Counted from the stretch's first letter, positions 42,728 to 55,134 are shown. The stretch: DNA of 64,000 bases from Allodiplogaster sudhausi (GCA_945643635.1 CALZFC010000010.1:850501-914500); one strand, 5' to 3'. The notes: a model not told the origin generated them from the letters alone. Made by a program: numbers and translations.

Positions 42728-42976
42728 ATAATTTTTCGTTTTAGTCCTACTATTTACCTTTCTCTCTGTGTTTCAACTCATTTTCGCTATTCATTTTATA
42801 TTTGTTTATCGCATGATATTGCATTCTTGTTTTATCGCTAGAGTCTAATTAAAATGACTGTTGGTGCAAGATTGTCGAGAAAAAAAATTTAATAAAAAAA
42901 TTAATTGATTAATTAATGTCAGATGTGATCGGCAAGCGAAAGTGCCGATCATCATTGACATGGATGCAAAATGTTC

Positions 42977-43048
42977 TTCCGATGCGGGGAATCGAACCCC
43001 GGCCTTGCATGTGAGAGACGCAAATCATAACCACTAGACTACATCGGA
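42977..43048 (-). tRNA. tRNA-Glu (CTC), copy 70
   Basis: Sequence as copy 1. Confidence 0.96.
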
Positions 43049-43296
43049 TACGACAGAAGAAATTTACTCTCTTTCCTAAAGAAAGCTGCTTGCAAGTAAG
43101 TAGCGCATCGCATACAATGATGATTCTTTTCGTAGCAAGCGTTTTCCAACTACATTTTATGAATATTGCATGCCTATGGCAACGCGTTCGATATTTATTT
43201 CGCCGTTTAGATTTAACAATTTAGTGAAAGTATAAATGAATATTTACAATCTTTTAAATTTTATTTATATTTTATATTTGCGAAGGCAACCAGTGT

Positions 43297-43368
43297 GGCC
43301 GGATGGTCTAGGGGTATGATTCTCGCTTCGGGTGCGAGAGGTCCCCGGTTCGAATCCCGGTTCGGCCC
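43297..43368 (+). tRNA. tRNA-Pro (CGG), copy 63, class B
   Basis: C51-C63 mismatch. The palindrome after it lacks one base in its right arm (gatcatattgac). Confidence 0.9.
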
Positions 43369-43607
43369 ATAATTTTTCGTTTTAGTCCTACTATTTACCT
43401 TTCTCTCTGTGTTTCAACTCATTTTCGCTATTCATTTTATATTTGTTTATCGCATGATATTGCATTCTTGTTTTATCGCTAGAGTCTAATTAAAATGACT
43501 GTTGGTGCATGATTGTCGAGAAAAAATTTTAATAAAGAAATTAATTAATGTCAGATATGATCGGCAAGCGAAAGTGCCGATCATATTGACATGGATGCAA
43601 AATGTTC

Positions 43608-43679
43608 TTCCGATGCGGGGAATCGAACCCCGGCCTTGCATGTGAGAGACGCAAATCATAACCACTAGACTACATCGGA
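43608..43679 (-). tRNA. tRNA-Glu (CTC), copy 71
   Basis: Sequence as copy 1. Confidence 0.96.
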
Positions 43680-43927
43680 TACGACAGAAGAAATTTACTC
43701 TCTTTCCTAAAGAAAGCTGCTTGCAAGTAAGTAGCGCATCGCATACAATGATGATTCTTTTCGTAGCAAGCGTTTTCCAACTACATTTTATGAATATTGC
43801 ATGCCTATGGCAACGCGTTCGATATTTATTTCGCCGTTTAGATTTAACAATTTAGTGAAAGTATAAATGAATATTTACAATCTTTTAAATTTTATTTATA
43901 TTTTATATTTGCGAAGGCAACCAGTGT

Positions 43928-43999
43928 GGCCGGATGGTCTAGGGGTATGATTCTCGCTTCGGGTGCGAGAGGTCCCCGGTTCGAATCCCGGTTCGGCCC
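43928..43999 (+). tRNA. tRNA-Pro (CGG), copy 64, class B
   Basis: C51-C63 mismatch. Confidence 0.9.
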
Positions 44000-44248
44000 A
44001 TAATTTTTCGTTTTAGTCCTACTATTTACCTTTCTCTCTGTGTTTCAACTCATTTTCGCTATTCATTTTATATTTGTTTATCGCATGATATTGCATTCTT
44101 GTTTTATCGCTAGAGTCTAATTAAAATGACTGTTGGTGCAAGATTGTCGAGAAAAAAAATTTAATAAAAAAATTAATTGATTAATTAATGTCAGATGTGA
44201 TCGGCAAGCGAAAGTGCCGATCATCATTGACATGGATGCAAAATGTTC

Positions 44249-44320
44249 TTCCGATGCGGGGAATCGAACCCCGGCCTTGCATGTGAGAGACGCAAATCAT
44301 AACCACTAGACTACATCGGA
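44249..44320 (-). tRNA. tRNA-Glu (CTC), copy 72
   Basis: Sequence as copy 1. Confidence 0.96.
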
Positions 44321-44568
44321 TACGACAGAAGAAATTTACTCTCTTTCCTAAAGAAAGCTGCTTGCAAGTAAGTAGCGCATCGCATACAATGATGATTCTT
44401 TTCGTAGCAAGCGTTTTCCAACTACATTTTATGAATATTGCATGCCTATGGCAACGCGTTCGATATTTATTTCGCCGTTTAGATTTAACAATTTAGTGAA
44501 AGTATAAATGAATATTTACAATCTTTTAAATTTTATTTATATTTTATATTTGCGAAGGCAACCAGTGT

Positions 44569-44640
44569 GGCCGGATGGTCTAGGGGTATGATTCTCGCTT
44601 CGGGTGCGAGAGGTCCCCGGTTCGAATCCCGGTTCGGCCC
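44569..44640 (+). tRNA. tRNA-Pro (CGG), copy 65, class B
   Basis: C51-C63 mismatch. Confidence 0.9.
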
Positions 44641-44889
44641 ATAATTTTTCGTTTTAGTCCTACTATTTACCTTTCTCTCTGTGTTTCAACTCATTTTCGC
44701 TATTCATTTTATATTTGTTTATCGCATGATATTGCATTCTTGTTTTATCGCTAGAGTCTAATTAAAATGACTGTTGGTGCAAGATTGTCGAGAAAAAAAA
44801 TTTAATAAAAAAATTAATTGATTAATTAATGTCAGATGTGATCGGCAAGCGAAAGTGCCGATCATCATTGACATGGATGCAAAATGTTC

Positions 44890-44961
44890 TTCCGATGCGG
44901 GGAATCGAACCCCGGCCTTGCATGTGAGAGACGCAAATCATAACCACTAGACTACATCGGA
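44890..44961 (-). tRNA. tRNA-Glu (CTC), copy 73
   Basis: Sequence as copy 1. Confidence 0.96.
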
Positions 44962-45209
44962 TACGACAGAAGAAATTTACTCTCTTTCCTAAAGAAAGCT
45001 GCTTGCAAGTAAGTAGCGCATCGCATACAATGATGATTCTTTTCGTAGCAAGCGTTTTCCAACTACATTTTATGAATATTGCATGCCTATGGCAACGCGT
45101 TCGATATTTATTTCGCCGTTTAGATTTAACAATTTAGTGAAAGTATAAATGAATATTTACAATCTTTTAAATTTTATTTATATTTTATATTTGCGAAGGC
45201 AACCAGTGT

Positions 45210-45281
45210 GGCCGGATGGTCTAGGGGTATGATTCTCGCTTCGGGTGCGAGAGGTCCCCGGTTCGAATCCCGGTTCGGCCC
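45210..45281 (+). tRNA. tRNA-Pro (CGG), copy 66, class B
   Basis: C51-C63 mismatch. Confidence 0.9.
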
Positions 45282-45530
45282 ATAATTTTTCGTTTTAGTC
45301 CTACTATTTACCTTTCTCTCTGTGTTTCAACTCATTTTCGCTATTCATTTTATATTTGTTTATCGCATGATATTGCATTCTTGTTTTATCGCTAGAGTCT
45401 AATTAAAATGACTGTTGGTGCATGATTGTCGAGAAAAAAATTTTAATAAAGAAATTAATTGATTAATTAATGTCAGATGTGATCGGCAAGCGAAAGTGCC
45501 GATCATCATTGACATGGATGCAAAATGTTC

Positions 45531-45602
45531 TTCCGATGCGGGGAATCGAACCCCGGCCTTGCATGTGAGAGACGCAAATCATAACCACTAGACTACATCG
45601 GA
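45531..45602 (-). tRNA. tRNA-Glu (CTC), copy 74
   Basis: Sequence as copy 1. Confidence 0.96.
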
Positions 45603-45843
45603 TACGACAGAAGAAATTTACTCTCTTTCCTAAAGAAAGCTGCTTGCAAGTAAGTAGCGCATCGCATACAATGATGATTCTTTTCGTAGCAAGCGTTTTC
45701 CAACTACATTTTATGAATATTGCATGCCTATGGCAACGCGTTCGATATTTATTTCGCCGTTTAGATTTAACAATTTAGTGAAAGTATAAATGAATATTTA
45801 CAATCTTTTAAATTTTATTTATATTTGCGAAGGCAACCAGTGT

Positions 45844-45915
45844 GGCCGGATGGTCTAGGGGTATGATTCTCGCTTCGGGTGCGAGAGGTCCCCGGTTCGA
45901 ATCCCGGTTCGGCCC
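45844..45915 (+). tRNA. tRNA-Pro (CGG), copy 67, class B, short TATA
   Basis: C51-C63 mismatch. First copy whose TATA-like tract is 7 bp shorter (tatttatatttgcg). Confidence 0.9.
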
Positions 45916-46163
45916 ATAATTTTTCGTTTTAGTCCTACTATTTACCTTTCTCTCTGTGTTTCAACTCATTTTCGCTATTCATTTTATATTTGTTTATCGC
46001 ATGATATTGCATTCTTGTTTTATCGCTAGAGTCTAATTAAAATGACTGTTGGTGCAAGATTGTCGAGAAAAAAAATTTAATAAAAAATTAATTGATTAAT
46101 TAATGTCAGATGTGATCGGCAAGCGAAAGTGCCGATCATCATTGACATGGATGCAAAATGTTC

Positions 46164-46235
46164 TTCCGATGCGGGGAATCGAACCCCGGCCTTGCATGTG
46201 AGAGACGCAAATCATAACCACTAGACTACATCGGA
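46164..46235 (-). tRNA. tRNA-Glu (CTC), copy 75
   Basis: Sequence as copy 1. Confidence 0.96.
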
Positions 46236-46483
46236 TACGACAGAAGAAATTTACTCTCTTTCCTAAAGAAAGCTGCTTGCAAGTAAGTAGCGCATCGCAT
46301 ACAATGATGATTCTTTTCGTAGCAAGCGTTTTCCAACTACATTTTATGAATATTGCATGCCTATGGCAACGCGTTCGATATTTATTTCGCCGTTTAGATT
46401 TAACAATTTAGTGAAAGTATAAATGAATATTTACAATCTTTTAAATTTTATTTATATTTTATATTTGCGAAGGCAACCAGTGT

Positions 46484-46554
46484 GGCCGGATGGTCTAGGG
46501 GTATGATTCTCGCTTCGGGTGCGAGAGGTCCCCGTTCGAATCCCGGTTCGGCCC
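46484..46554 (+). tRNA. tRNA-Pro (CGG), copy 68, class D, 71 nt
   Basis: The T-arm reads gtccccgttcgaatcccgg, one G short of class B. Either reading leaves two T-stem mismatches or a 4-bp stem, and the first B-box G is lost. It is the only such copy and may be defective or a consensus error. Confidence 0.65.
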
Positions 46555-46803
46555 ATAATTTTTCGTTTTAGTCCTACTATTTACCTTTCTCTCTGTGTTT
46601 CAACTCATTTTCGCTATTCATTTTATATTTGTTTATCGCATGATATTGCATTCTTGTTTTATCGCTAGAGTCTAATTAAAATGACTGTTGGTGCATGATT
46701 GTCGAGAAAAAAATTTTAATAAAGAAATTAATTGATTAATTAATGTCAGATGTGATCGGCAAGCGAAAGTGCCGATCATCATTGACATGGATGCAAAATG
46801 TTC

Positions 46804-46875
46804 TTCCGATGCGGGGAATCGAACCCCGGCCTTGCATGTGAGAGACGCAAATCATAACCACTAGACTACATCGGA
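46804..46875 (-). tRNA. tRNA-Glu (CTC), copy 76
   Basis: Sequence as copy 1. Confidence 0.96.
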
Positions 46876-47122
46876 TACGACAGAAGAAATTTACTCTCTT
46901 TCCTAAAGAAAGCTGCTTGCAAGTAAGTAGCGCATCGCATACAATGATGATTCTTTTCGTAGCAAGCGTTTTCCAACTACATTTTATGAATATTGCATGC
47001 CTATGGCAACGCGTTCGATATTTATTTCGCCGTTTAGATTTAACAATTTAGTGAAAGTATAAATGAATATTTACAATCTTTTAAATTTATTTATATTTTA
47101 TATTTGCGAAGGCAACCAGTGT

Positions 47123-47193
47123 GGCCGGATGGTCTAGGGGTATGATTCTCGCTTCGGGTGCGAGAGGTCCCGGTTCGAATCCCGGTTCGGCCC
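47123..47193 (+). tRNA. tRNA-Pro (CGG), copy 69, class E, 71 nt (first)
   Basis: The T-arm reads gtcccggttcgaatcccgg, one base shorter than class A (CCCGGG) or B (CCCCGG). It can be read as class B with a 4-nt variable loop. The missing base is at the A/B difference, so this may be a consensus artefact. The leader also lacks one T (aaatttattt). Confidence 0.72.
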
Positions 47194-47442
47194 ATAATTT
47201 TTCGTTTTAGTCCTACTATTTACCTTTCTCTCTGTGTTTCAACTCATTTTCGCTATTCATTTTATATTTGTTTATCGCATGATATTGCATTCTTGTTTTA
47301 TCGCTAGAGTCTAATTAAAATGACTGTTGGTGCAAGATTGTCGAGAAAAAAAATTTAATAAAAAAATTAATTGATTAATTAATGTCAGATGTGATCGGCA
47401 AGCGAAAGTGCCGATCATCATTGACATGGATGCAAAATGTTC

Positions 47443-47514
47443 TTCCGATGCGGGGAATCGAACCCCGGCCTTGCATGTGAGAGACGCAAATCATAACCAC
47501 TAGACTACATCGGA
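47443..47514 (-). tRNA. tRNA-Glu (CTC), copy 77
   Basis: Sequence as copy 1. Confidence 0.96.
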
Positions 47515-47755
47515 TACGACAGAAGAAATTTACTCTCTTTCCTAAAGAAAGCTGCTTGCAAGTAAGTAGCGCATCGCATACAATGATGATTCTTTTCGTA
47601 GCAAGCGTTTTCCAACTACATTTTATGAATATTGCATGCCTATGGCAACGCGTTCGATATTTATTTCGCCGTTTAGATTTAACAATTTAGTGAAAGTATA
47701 AATGAATATTTACAATCTTTTAAATTTTATTTATATTTGCGAAGGCAACCAGTGT

Positions 47756-47827
47756 GGCCGGATGGTCTAGGGGTATGATTCTCGCTTCGGGTGCGAGAGG
47801 TCCCCGGTTCGAATCCCGGTTCGGCCC
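47756..47827 (+). tRNA. tRNA-Pro (CGG), copy 70, class B, short TATA
   Basis: C51-C63 mismatch; 7-bp shorter TATA-like tract. Confidence 0.9.
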
Positions 47828-48074
47828 ATAATTTTTCGTTTTAGTCCTACTATTTACCTTTCTCTCTGTGTTTCAACTCATTTTCGCTATTCATTTTATA
47901 TTTGTTTATCGCATGATATTGCATTCTTGTTTTATCGCTAGAGTCTAATTAAAATGACTGTTGGTGCAAGATTGTCGAGAAAAAAATTTAATAAAAAATT
48001 AATTGATTAATTAATGTCAGATGTGATCGGCAAGCGAAAGTGCCGATCATCATTGACATGGATGCAAAATGTTC

Positions 48075-48146
48075 TTCCGATGCGGGGAATCGAACCCCGG
48101 CCTTGCATGTGAGAGACGCAAATCATAACCACTAGACTACATCGGA
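48075..48146 (-). tRNA. tRNA-Glu (CTC), copy 78
   Basis: Sequence as copy 1. Confidence 0.96.
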
Positions 48147-48394
48147 TACGACAGAAGAAATTTACTCTCTTTCCTAAAGAAAGCTGCTTGCAAGTAAGTA
48201 GCGCATCGCATACAATGATGATTCTTTTCGTAGCAAGCGTTTTCCAACTACATTTTATGAATATTGCATGCCTATGGCAACGCGTTCGATATTTATTTCG
48301 CCGTTTAGATTTAACAATTTAGTGAAAGTATAAATGAATATTTACAATCTTTTAAATTTTATTTATATTTTATATTTGCGAAGGCAACCAGTGT

Positions 48395-48465
48395 GGCCGG
48401 ATGGTCTAGGGGTATGATTCTCGCTTCGGGTGCGAGAGGTCCCGGTTCGAATCCCGGTTCGGCCC
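48395..48465 (+). tRNA. tRNA-Pro (CGG), copy 71, class E, 71 nt
   Basis: One base short in the T-arm, as 47123. Confidence 0.72.
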
Positions 48466-48713
48466 ATAATTTTTCGTTTTAGTCCTACTATTTACCTTTC
48501 TCTCTGTGTTTCAACTCATTTTCGCTATTCATTTTATATTTGTTTATCGCATGATATTGCATTCTTGTTTTATCGCTAGAGTCTAATTAAAATGACTGTT
48601 GGTGCATGATTGTCGAGAAAAAATTTTAATAAAGAAATTAATTGATTAATTAATGTCAGATGTGATCGGCAAGCGAAAGTGCCGATCATCATTGACATGG
48701 ATGCAAAATGTTC

Positions 48714-48785
48714 TTCCGATGCGGGGAATCGAACCCCGGCCTTGCATGTGAGAGACGCAAATCATAACCACTAGACTACATCGGA
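48714..48785 (-). tRNA. tRNA-Glu (CTC), copy 79
   Basis: Sequence as copy 1. Confidence 0.96.
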
Positions 48786-49033
48786 TACGACAGAAGAAAT
48801 TTACTCTCTTTCCTAAAGAAAGCTGCTTGCAAGTAAGTAGCGCATCGCATACAATGATGATTCTTTTCGTAGCAAGCGTTTTCCAACTACATTTTATGAA
48901 TATTGCATGCCTATGGCAACGCGTTCGATATTTATTTCGCCGTTTAGATTTAACAATTTAGTGAAAGTATAAATGAATATTTACAATCTTTTAAAATTTA
49001 TTTATATTTTATATTTGCGAAGGCAACCAGTGT

Positions 49034-49104
49034 GGCCGGATGGTCTAGGGGTATGATTCTCGCTTCGGGTGCGAGAGGTCCCGGTTCGAATCCCGGTTCG
49101 GCCC
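49034..49104 (+). tRNA. tRNA-Pro (CGG), copy 72, class E, 71 nt
   Basis: One base short in the T-arm, as 47123; leader has taaaatttattt. Confidence 0.72.
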
Positions 49105-49352
49105 ATAATTTTTCGTTTTAGTCCTACTATTTACCTTTCTCTCTGTGTTTCAACTCATTTTCGCTATTCATTTTATATTTGTTTATCGCATGATATTGCA
49201 TTCTTGTTTTATCGCTAGAGTCTAATTAAAATGACTGTTGGTGCAAGATTGTCGAGAAAAAAAATTTAATAAAAAATTAATTGATTAATTAATGTCAGAT
49301 GTGATCGGCAAGCGAAAGTGCCGATCATCATTGACATGGATGCAAAATGTTC

Positions 49353-49424
49353 TTCCGATGCGGGGAATCGAACCCCGGCCTTGCATGTGAGAGACGCAAA
49401 TCATAACCACTAGACTACATCGGA
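49353..49424 (-). tRNA. tRNA-Glu (CTC), copy 80
   Basis: Sequence as copy 1. Confidence 0.96.
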
Positions 49425-49672
49425 TACGACAGAAGAAATTTACTCTCTTTCCTAAAGAAAGCTGCTTGCAAGTAAGTAGCGCATCGCATACAATGATGAT
49501 TCTTTTCGTAGCAAGCGTTTTCCAACTACATTTTATGAATATTGCATGCCTATGGCAACGCGTTCGATATTTATTTCGCCGTTTAGATTTAACAATTTAG
49601 TGAAAGTATAAATGAATATTTACAATCTTTTAAATTTTATTTATATTTTATATTTGCGAAGGCAACCAGTGT

Positions 49673-49744
49673 GGCCGGATGGTCTAGGGGTATGATTCTC
49701 GCTTCGGGTGCGAGAGGTCCCCGGTTCGAATCCCGGTTCGGCCC
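49673..49744 (+). tRNA. tRNA-Pro (CGG), copy 73, class B
   Basis: C51-C63 mismatch. Confidence 0.9.
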
Positions 49745-49983
49745 ATAATTTTTCGTTTTAGTCCTACTATTTACCTTTCTCTCTGTGTTTCAACTCATTT
49801 TCGCTATTCATTTTATATTTGTTTATCGCATGATATTGCATTCTTGTTTTATCGCTAGAGTCTAATTAAAATGACTGTTGGTGCATGATTGTCGAGAAAA
49901 AATTTTAATAAAAAATTAATTAATGTCAGATATGATCGGCAAGCGAGAGTGCCGATCATAATTGACATGGATGCAAAATGTTC

Positions 49984-50055
49984 TTCCGATGCGGGGAATC
50001 GAACCCCGGCCTTGCATGTGAGAGACGCAAATCATAACCACTAGACTACATCGGA
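49984..50055 (-). tRNA. tRNA-Glu (CTC), copy 81
   Basis: Sequence as copy 1. Confidence 0.96.
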
Positions 50056-50296
50056 TACGACAGAAGAAATTTACTCTCTTTCCTAAAGAAAGCTGCTTGC
50101 AAGTAAGTAGCGCATCGCATACAATGATGATTCTTTTCGTAGCAAGCGTTTTCCAACTACATTTTATGAATATTGCATGCCTATGGCAACGCGTTCGATA
50201 TTTATTTCGCCGTTTAGATTTAACAATTTAGTGAAAGTATAAATGAATATTTACAATCTTTTAAATTTTATTTATATTTGCGAAGGCAACCAGTGT

Positions 50297-50368
50297 GGCC
50301 GGATGGTCTAGGGGTATGATTCTCGCTTCGGGTGCGAGAGGTCCCCGGTTCGAATCCCGGTTCGGCCC
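50297..50368 (+). tRNA. tRNA-Pro (CGG), copy 74, class B, short TATA
   Basis: C51-C63 mismatch; 7-bp shorter TATA-like tract. Confidence 0.9.
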
Positions 50369-50617
50369 ATAATTTTTCGTTTTAGTCCTACTATTTACCT
50401 TTCTCTCTGTGTTTCAACTCATTTTCGCTATTCATTTTATATTTGTTTATCGCATGATATTGCATTCTTGTTTTATCGCTAGAGTCTAATTAAAATGACT
50501 GTTGGTGCAAGATTGTCGAGAAAAAAAATTTAATAAAAAAATTAATTGATTAATTAATGTCAGATGTGATCGGCAAGCGAAAGTGCCGATCATCATTGAC
50601 ATGGATGCAAAATGTTC

Positions 50618-50689
50618 TTCCGATGCGGGGAATCGAACCCCGGCCTTGCATGTGAGAGACGCAAATCATAACCACTAGACTACATCGGA
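50618..50689 (-). tRNA. tRNA-Glu (CTC), copy 82
   Basis: Sequence as copy 1. Confidence 0.96.
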
Positions 50690-50937
50690 TACGACAGAAG
50701 AAATTTACTCTCTTTCCTAAAGAAAGCTGCTTGCAAGTAAGTAGCGCATCGCATACAATGATGATTCTTTTCGTAGCAAGCGTTTTCCAACTACATTTTA
50801 TGAATATTGCATGCCTATGGCAACGCGTTCGATATTTATTTCGCCGTTTAGATTTAACAATTTAGTGAAAGTATAAATGAATATTTACAATCTTTTAAAT
50901 TTTATTTATATTTTATATTTGCGAAGGCAACCAGTGT

Positions 50938-51008
50938 GGCCGGATGGTCTAGGGGTATGATTCTCGCTTCGGGTGCGAGAGGTCCCGGTTCGAATCCCGG
51001 TTCGGCCC
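50938..51008 (+). tRNA. tRNA-Pro (CGG), copy 75, class E, 71 nt
   Basis: One base short in the T-arm, as 47123. Confidence 0.72.
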
Positions 51009-51255
51009 ATAATTTTTCGTTTTAGTCCTACTATTTACCTTTCTCTCTGTGTTTCAACTCATTTTCGCTATTCATTTTATATTTGTTTATCGCATGATAT
51101 TGCATTCTTGTTTTATCGCTAGAGTCTAATTAAAATGACTGTTGGTGCATGATTGTCGAGAAAAAATTTTAATAAAAAATTAATTGATTAATTAATGTCA
51201 GATGTGATCGGCAAGCGAAAGTGCCGATCATCATTGACATGGATGCAAAATGTTC

Positions 51256-51327
51256 TTCCGATGCGGGGAATCGAACCCCGGCCTTGCATGTGAGAGACGC
51301 AAATCATAACCACTAGACTACATCGGA
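51256..51327 (-). tRNA. tRNA-Glu (CTC), copy 83
   Basis: Sequence as copy 1. Confidence 0.96.
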
Positions 51328-51575
51328 TACGACAGAAGAAATTTACTCTCTTTCCTAAAGAAAGCTGCTTGCAAGTAAGTAGCGCATCGCATACAATGAT
51401 GATTCTTTTCGTAGCAAGCGTTTTCCAACTACATTTTATGAATATTGCATGCCTATGGCAACGCGTTCGATATTTATTTCGCCGTTTAGATTTAACAATT
51501 TAGTGAAAGTATAAATGAATATTTACAATCTTTTAAATTTTATTTATATTTTATATTTGCGAAGGCAACCAGTGT

Positions 51576-51646
51576 GGCCGGATGGTCTAGGGGTATGATT
51601 CTCGCTTCGGGTGCGAGAGGTCCCGGTTCGAATCCCGGTTCGGCCC
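51576..51646 (+). tRNA. tRNA-Pro (CGG), copy 76, class E, 71 nt
   Basis: One base short in the T-arm, as 47123. The palindrome after it also lacks one base (gatcatattgac). Confidence 0.72.
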
Positions 51647-51885
51647 ATAATTTTTCGTTTTAGTCCTACTATTTACCTTTCTCTCTGTGTTTCAACTCAT
51701 TTTCGCTATTCATTTTATATTTGTTTATCGCATGATATTGCATTCTTGTTTTATCGCTAGAGTCTAATTAAAATGACTGTTGGTGCATGATTGTCGAGAA
51801 AAAATTTTAATAAAGAAATTAATTAATGTCAGATATGATCGGCAAGCGAGAGTGCCGATCATATTGACATGGATGCAAAATGTTC

Positions 51886-51957
51886 TTCCGATGCGGGGAA
51901 TCGAACCCCGGCCTTGCATGTGAGAGACGCAAATCATAACCACTAGACTACATCGGA
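51886..51957 (-). tRNA. tRNA-Glu (CTC), copy 84
   Basis: Sequence as copy 1. Confidence 0.96.
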
Positions 51958-52204
51958 TACGACAGAAGAAATTTACTCTCTTTCCTAAAGAAAGCTGCTT
52001 GCAAGTAAGTAGCGCATCGCATACAATGATGATTCTTTTCGTAGCAAGCGTTTTCCAACTACATTTTATGAATATTGCATGCCTATGGCAACGCGTTCGA
52101 TATTTATTTCGCCGTTTAGATTTAACAATTTAGTGAAAGTATAAATGAATATTTACAATCTTTTAAATTTATTTATATTTTATATTTGCGAAGGCAACCA
52201 GTGT

Positions 52205-52276
52205 GGCCGGATGGTCTAGGGGTATGATTCTCGCTTCGGGTGCGAGAGGTCCCCGGTTCGAATCCCGGTTCGGCCC
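52205..52276 (+). tRNA. tRNA-Pro (CGG), copy 77, class B
   Basis: C51-C63 mismatch; leader lacks one T (aaatttattt). Confidence 0.9.
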
Positions 52277-52518
52277 ATAATTTTTCGTTTTAGTCCTACT
52301 ATTTACCTTTCTCTCTGTGTTTCAACTCATTTTCGCTATTCATTTTATATTTGTTTATCGCATGATATTGCATTCTTGTTTTATCGCTAGAGTCTAATTA
52401 AAATGACTGTTGGTGCAAGATTGTCGAGAAAAAAAATTTAATAAAAAAAATTAATTAATGTCAGATGTGATCGGCAAGCGAAAGTGCCGATCATCATTGA
52501 CATGGATGCAAAATGTTC

Positions 52519-52590
52519 TTCCGATGCGGGGAATCGAACCCCGGCCTTGCATGTGAGAGACGCAAATCATAACCACTAGACTACATCGGA
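52519..52590 (-). tRNA. tRNA-Glu (CTC), copy 85
   Basis: Sequence as copy 1. Confidence 0.96.
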
Positions 52591-52838
52591 TACGACAGAA
52601 GAAATTTACTCTCTTTCCTAAAGAAAGCTGCTTGCAAGTAAGTAGCGCATCGCATACAATGATGATTCTTTTCGTAGCAAGCGTTTTCCAACTACATTTT
52701 ATGAATATTGCATGCCTATGGCAACGCGTTCGATATTTATTTCGCCGTTTAGATTTAACAATTTAGTGAAAGTATAAATGAATATTTACAATCTTTTAAA
52801 TTTTATTTATATTTTATATTTGCGAAGGCAACCAGTGT

Positions 52839-52910
52839 GGCCGGATGGTCTAGGGGTATGATTCTCGCTTCGGGTGCGAGAGGTCCCCGGTTCGAATCCC
52901 GGTTCGGCCC
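52839..52910 (+). tRNA. tRNA-Pro (CGG), copy 78, class B
   Basis: C51-C63 mismatch. Confidence 0.9.
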
Positions 52911-53158
52911 ATAATTTTTCGTTTTAGTCCTACTATTTACCTTTCTCTCTGTGTTTCAACTCATTTTCGCTATTCATTTTATATTTGTTTATCGCATGAT
53001 ATTGCATTCTTGTTTTATCGCTAGAGTCTAATTAAAATGACTGTTGGTGCATGATTGTCGAGAAAAAAATTTAATAAAAAAATTAATTGATTAATTAATG
53101 TCAGATGTGATCGGCAAGCGAAAGTGCCGATCATCATTGACATGGATGCAAAATGTTC

Positions 53159-53230
53159 TTCCGATGCGGGGAATCGAACCCCGGCCTTGCATGTGAGAGA
53201 CGCAAATCATAACCACTAGACTACATCGGA
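53159..53230 (-). tRNA. tRNA-Glu (CTC), copy 86
   Basis: Sequence as copy 1. Confidence 0.96.
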
Positions 53231-53478
53231 TACGACAGAAGAAATTTACTCTCTTTCCTAAAGAAAGCTGCTTGCAAGTAAGTAGCGCATCGCATACAAT
53301 GATGATTCTTTTCGTAGCAAGCGTTTTCCAACTACATTTTATGAATATTGCATGCCTATGGCAACGCGTTCGATATTTATTTCGCCGTTTAGATTTAACA
53401 ATTTAGTGAAAGTATAAATGAATATTTACAATCTTTTAAATTTTATTTATATTTTATATTTGCGAAGGCAACCAGTGT

Positions 53479-53550
53479 GGCCGGATGGTCTAGGGGTATG
53501 ATTCTCGCTTCGGGTGCGAGAGGTCCCCGGTTCGAATCCCGGTTCGGCCC
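53479..53550 (+). tRNA. tRNA-Pro (CGG), copy 79, class B
   Basis: C51-C63 mismatch. Confidence 0.9.
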
Positions 53551-53790
53551 ATAATTTTTCGTTTTAGTCCTACTATTTACCTTTCTCTCTGTGTTTCAAC
53601 TCATTTTCGCTATTCATTTTATATTTGTTTATCGCATGATATTGCATTCTTGTTTTATCGCTAGAGTCTAATTAAAATGACTGTTGGTGCATGATTGTCG
53701 AGAAAAAATTTTAATAAAGAAATTAATTAATGTCAGATATGATCGGCAAGCGAAAGTGCCGATCATCATTGACATGGATGCAAAATGTTC

Positions 53791-53862
53791 TTCCGATGCG
53801 GGGAATCGAACCCCGGCCTTGCATGTGAGAGACGCAAATCATAACCACTAGACTACATCGGA
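53791..53862 (-). tRNA. tRNA-Glu (CTC), copy 87
   Basis: Sequence as copy 1. Confidence 0.96.
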
Positions 53863-54110
53863 TACGACAGAAGAAATTTACTCTCTTTCCTAAAGAAAGC
53901 TGCTTGCAAGTAAGTAGCGCATCGCATACAATGATGATTCTTTTCGTAGCAAGCGTTTTCCAACTACATTTTATGAATATTGCATGCCTATGGCAACGCG
54001 TTCGATATTTATTTCGCCGTTTAGATTTAACAATTTAGTGAAAGTATAAATGAATATTTACAATCTTTTAAATTTTATTTATATTTTATATTTGCGAAGG
54101 CAACCAGTGT

Positions 54111-54182
54111 GGCCGGATGGTCTAGGGGTATGATTCTCGCTTCGGGTGCGAGAGGTCCCCGGTTCGAATCCCGGTTCGGCCC
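54111..54182 (+). tRNA. tRNA-Pro (CGG), copy 80, class B
   Basis: C51-C63 mismatch. Confidence 0.9.
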
Positions 54183-54422
54183 ATAATTTTTCGTTTTAGT
54201 CCTACTATTTACCTTTCTCTCTGTGTTTCAACTCATTTTCGCTATTCATTTTATATTTGTTTATCGCATGATATTGCATTCTTGTTTTATCGCTAGAGTC
54301 TAATTAAAATGACTGTTGGTGCATGATTGTCGAGAAAAAAATTTAATAAAAAAATTAATTAATGTCAGATATGATCGGCAAGCGAGAGTGCCGATCATCA
54401 TTGACATGGATGCAAAATGTTC

Positions 54423-54494
54423 TTCCGATGCGGGGAATCGAACCCCGGCCTTGCATGTGAGAGACGCAAATCATAACCACTAGACTACATCGGA
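54423..54494 (-). tRNA. tRNA-Glu (CTC), copy 88
   Basis: Sequence as copy 1. Confidence 0.96.
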
Positions 54495-54742
54495 TACGAC
54501 AGAAGAAATTTACTCTCTTTCCTAAAGAAAGCTGCTTGCAAGTAAGTAGCGCATCGCATACAATGATGATTCTTTTCGTAGCAAGCGTTTTCCAACTACA
54601 TTTTATGAATATTGCATGCCTATGGCAACGCGTTCGATATTTATTTCGCCGTTTAGATTTAACAATTTAGTGAAAGTATAAATGAATATTTACAATCTTT
54701 TAAATTTTATTTATATTTTATATTTGCGAAGGCAACCAGTGT

Positions 54743-54813
54743 GGCCGGATGGTCTAGGGGTATGATTCTCGCTTCGGGTGCGAGAGGTCCCGGTTCGAAT
54801 CCCGGTTCGGCCC
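54743..54813 (+). tRNA. tRNA-Pro (CGG), copy 81, class E, 71 nt
   Basis: One base short in the T-arm, as 47123. Confidence 0.72.
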
Positions 54814-55062
54814 ATAATTTTTCGTTTTAGTCCTACTATTTACCTTTCTCTCTGTGTTTCAACTCATTTTCGCTATTCATTTTATATTTGTTTATCGCAT
54901 GATATTGCATTCTTGTTTTATCGCTAGAGTCTAATTAAAATGACTGTTGGTGCATGATTGTCGAGAAAAAAAATTTAATAAAAAAATTAATTGATTAATT
55001 AATGTCAGATGTGATCGGCAAGCGAAAGTGCCGATCATCATTGACATGGATGCAAAATGTTC

Positions 55063-55134
55063 TTCCGATGCGGGGAATCGAACCCCGGCCTTGCATGTGA
55101 GAGACGCAAATCATAACCACTAGACTACATCGGA
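55063..55134 (-). tRNA. tRNA-Glu (CTC), copy 89
   Basis: Sequence as copy 1. Confidence 0.96.
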